Part shown: one piece after another, positions 61,120 to 64,000 of the stretch | How positions within the stretch are numbered: the first letter of the stretch is position 1 | Layout: the number at the start of each line of letters is the position of its first letter | Source: Odontesthes bonariensis | Taxonomy: Eukaryota > Chordata > Actinopteri > Atheriniformes > Atherinopsidae | Reading direction: 5' to 3' | Length of the DNA: 64,000 nt | Assembly (NCBI RefSeq): GCF_027942865.1 | Contig: NC_134528.1 | Coordinates: 25,320,586 to 25,384,585, forward strand | The notes under the pieces: generated by a model | Told to the model about the DNA's origin: nothing | Seen by the model: the letters and a program-made list of their open reading frames with translations, nothing else | The model's database searches: none | Translations under genes and position numbers: made by a program

Positions 61120-61977
61120 ATGTCCTGCTTTTGGATGTGTCTGAGTCTGCTCTTTGTCCTACAACACAGTGTTTCATCAGATGAATGTATGTTTAAATTG
61201 ATTGTACTGCAAATACTAATTCTGTGAAAACATCTAAAGTAACTGCTGTAAAAAGGAACATTAAGAAATAAATGACCAAATCATTTGATGTTGATTTTTT
61301 TTTAATTCTATTTTCTCTTAGATGTTAAATTGAATTGCAGCAACACAGTAAATGTCACAGCTGGAGACTCAGTGATACTGAACTGCACCATACAATGCAC
61401 TGGGGATAAATGTGAAGCTACAGAATTTTCCTGGACTGGCGCAAATGGCACTGACCTATGTAACCTGACGAATTACAGTTGTGATTGGGATGAAAAGACT
61501 TATGTGTCCCTAAAAATCTTAAATGTCAAGAGAGACGAAAATGTCACAGTTGACATTGGGTTTAGTGAAGGAATGGATGGATTTACCATCAAAGTAAAGG
61601 TCCATGGTGAGTGTCTTTCAATGTTAATGTTTCTTTTTTAGACATACAGAGCAAGTTTATAAAACACAAGTGTATTTCATTTTTCAGATAAAACTAAGTT
61701 GGAAGTGGGAGGACTGTGTTTGGAGAACTCAAATGAACAGAACCAGCCAGAAAGGACAACTATAATACCTGTTTTAGTTGCTGCCATAGCTGTAGCCATT
61801 TTGTGTTTCTTGTTAAAAACTTACCTGAAACAACACATTGGGTCGCCAGTCAATCACAGGGCAACACAGAGACAAATGAGAACAACCACTCCTAGGGACA
61901 ATTTTTTGGACAGTGGGAAGCAGGAGGAAGCTGGAGTAGGCTACTCAGTACCCAGAGAGAACCCACAAGGGAACTGA
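61120..61977 (+). CDS. Small Ig-like type I membrane protein with SINE-derived tail
   Basis: Three exons (61120-61186, 61322-61606, 61688-61977) join in frame to 213 residues. Residues 1-20 are a signal peptide ('CLSLLFVLQHSVSS'). Residues 23-117 look like one Ig-like domain ('GDSVILNC' then 'FSW'), but the usual C-terminal Y-x-C is not evident and the cysteines are unusually many (28, 44, 48, 53, 69, 76). Seven N-glycosylation sequons are present. Residues 143-160 are a membrane helix, followed by K-T-Y-L-K. From about residue 169 the tail is encoded by an antisense SINE that also supplies the stop. I do not recognise an orthologue; it could be an immune-type receptor fragment of a lineage-specific fish family. 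There is no ITAM or ITIM. Whether it is expressed is unknown. Confidence 0.72.
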
Positions 61978-62035
61978 ACCTGGAACCCTCTTGCTGTGAG
62001 GCAACACTGCTAACCACCACACCACCATGCAGACC
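61845..62035 (-). mobile_element. SINE-type repeat, antisense
   Basis: The complement carries 'GGTTAGCAGTGTTGCCTCAC', then 'GGTTCAGTTCC' (B box-like) and 'gtgggttctctctgggtact', the same family as 49577. It overlaps the last exon of the Ig-like gene. Confidence 0.7.
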
Positions 62036-63450
62036 ACCTTATACATAGAGGCCATTTATCGGATAAACCTTTAATAGTCCCACAGTGGGTAAATTCACAA
62101 TTATCCACAGAGTAAGAGTGGGTTAGAAGGTTTGACCACTTTAATTTCTGTGCAAAACAGGTGGAAATAAGGTAAATAAAATATATTCATACTAATTTTG
62201 TTGTTCTTCAAACCTATTTCTAAGTTACATCTTTAAAATTGTTACATGTTCATGTGTAAATCATAATTTAAGAAAGCAGAAACACAGAAGTGTAATTCAT
62301 GGTATTCTTGCTCTTCATTACAGTTTTGTGATGTTTTTTTGAGCCTCTGAAGAGAAATTACTTTCTGAAGGAAAAACCTAATGCAACACAATTCCTATTT
62401 AGGTGTCCATCAGAATGAAACTCACCATGCTCCCTTGCTGTGTTGTTTTTCCAACTTTCAAACCGTCTGAATCATGACAACTTCAACAATCCGATGGTTC
62501 AGAGATGAAAGGACCTTGATGTAAAACAGAGGAGATGGGTAGAATTTATAGAGGTGGTTTAAAGACAGTCGAGAAATGAAAAAGAAAAAAAAAAACAGAC
62601 AACAAGAGGGAAAAAATACAGTAATATGAAAGAAAAACATGGGAATTTCAGGTGTGCCAGAAAGCTGGTTGAAAAACCATGAACTGTATTAAAAAGATCA
62701 ACATGGTCACCCTAGTGTCACTTATTGGTCTGTGGACTGTCATTTTAAAACCTCGCACATGAAGTGAATGTCACAGTCTGCCTTCTTGGAGGCAAAACTC
62801 AGCTATAAAATGTCTATGCAGCTTGGATGCAACATTCTTATCAGCTGACAGTTCTACAACATGGAGGTGCACAAATAGTTATTCAGTCGTTATTCAGTTT
62901 CACCTTTAAGAGGTGAAACTCTCCTGCATTTGCCGGTATAATCAACAGCAGATTTCGGATGTTCTCGGTGTCTGTAAAGAAGTACTGTAGTTATTCCCTT
63001 TAGAATAGTCCCTTTAAATATACTCGACTTGTGAAGGACAGCAACAGTCTGTGTGCGGGGCTTCAGATTTATTCACAGCGCACAAGGCCCAAGAAGGCTC
63101 AGATAGCCTGCACATCGATAGTTTTTACAAACACAGGCTTTTATGAGACAGGGAGGGATTAAACTAACACTGATAGTAAATATAAGAAGAAGAAAAAAAA
63201 ATAGTGATTTGTAGGAAATGTAGGAGGCAGTCCTCTTCTGCTGAATCAGCGTTTAACACTCTTATTTTGTAACTTGAAAATGAAAAAGAAAATCAGGAAG
63301 TATAAACCAATGAATGTGTAGAAACCCTGTCACATTAAAGCAGCGATGTACGTGCTGAATATGCTGAGTGTGTACATTACCATGATATGAAAAAGGAAGT
63401 GCACCTTTCAATTCAAGGGTTTTATTGTTCAGATCATTGAAAATCATCTG
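62036..63450. other. Intergenic, nothing recognised
   Basis: AT-rich, with an A-run near 62583-62595. No coding frame with support. Confidence 0.5.
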
Positions 63451-64000
63451 GGGCCTCATGTACAAAGGGTGCGTACGCACAAAATAGTGGCGTACGCACC
63501 TTTTCACGTCAACGATCAGATGTATCAAGAGTGAAATGACCGTGGAAATGTGCGGTGCCTCATGCCAACTTCAGGGCTGGCGTACGCACTTTTCTACAGC
63601 TGTTGATTCTTTGGCGACACCCAAGGTGATGTTGGGAAACTGTTATAAGAAATAAATGTGAAAACAATTAGTCCTCAGACAATGATATGCACATCTGAGA
63701 CGCATGAAAAATTAATACTGATAAACAATGAACGCACGTTCATTGGCTCTATGTGTCTGCAATTACACGAGTGGATATAAAAGCAGCGCAAAGTAGTGCC
63801 ATTAAAGTGGTGCCATACCATTAAAAACAATGGCTGCTTTAGCAGTATTAAAATACTTTGCAAATGGTGCAATTCGAAGAGAGCGTGTGTTCACTAGACA
63901 GAGGATTTGCTGGCACATGATGGCGACTGAGTTTTGAGGGAAATCCTCCTGGAACTGTGCGCAAGAGCTGCGCCCTGGCGTTGGAGCGCAACACAGCGAG
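63451..64000 (+). mobile_element. Left end of a Harbinger transposon running off the window
   Basis: It begins GGGCCTCATGTACAAAG immediately after CTG (63448-63450). The first 190 bp match, inverted, the right end of the MITE at 15335-15751. From 63830 a plus-strand frame starts 'MAALAVLKYFANGAIRRERV' and continues, with frame breaks, into a stretch resembling R-E-I-L-L-E-L-C. This is the N-terminus of a Harbinger transposase. The gene is already broken by frameshifts within the window. Confidence 0.82.

Overview
The window is nuclear DNA from a vertebrate, most probably a ray-finned (teleost) fish. It holds intron-rich genes whose exons join in frame at GT-AG sites. These lie among many fish-type transposons: Harbinger, Tc1/mariner, hAT, TTAA-site MITEs, L1/L2-like LINEs and a tRNA-like SINE. 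I saw no bacterial, viral or CRISPR features.

Four conserved genes form one syntenic block known in vertebrates (human 17q25.3). OGFOD3 (minus, exons 23062 to 5649, last exons not seen) is head to head with HEXD (plus, 23602-36068). HEXD is tail to tail with CYBC1 (minus, 39190-36938). CYBC1 is head to head with NARF (plus, 42474-51223). The reconstructed products are 480 aa (HEXD), 200 aa (CYBC1), 461 aa (NARF) and the first 230 aa of OGFOD3. They act in separate places: a GH20 hexosaminidase, an ER chaperone for the phagocyte NADPH oxidase, a Nar1-like iron-sulfur protein and a membrane-anchored 2-oxoglutarate oxygenase. Shared position and promoters, not a common pathway, link them. A fifth gene at 61120-61977 encodes a small, heavily glycosylated Ig-like membrane protein whose cytoplasmic tail comes from an antisense SINE.

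Layout: 1-23 kb is OGFOD3 introns and 3' flank, crowded with nested transposons. 23.6-36 kb is HEXD, with an internally deleted L1 in intron 3 and a 4.1 kb inverted repeat in intron 10. 37-51 kb is CYBC1 and NARF, with two MITEs sharing one TTAA in a NARF intron. 51-61 kb is intergenic and mostly transposons: a decayed two-gene Harbinger, a MITE carrying a RecQ-like helicase fragment, and a hAT. 61-64 kb has the Ig-like gene and the left end of another Harbinger that runs off the window.

The most unusual structure is the HEXD intronic inverted repeat. Its arms are about 2 kb and about 99% alike in the stretch I compared. Each arm contains a smaller palindrome and an exon-like segment. I found no convincing wholly new biological system beyond this. 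All statements come from reading the sequence by eye.
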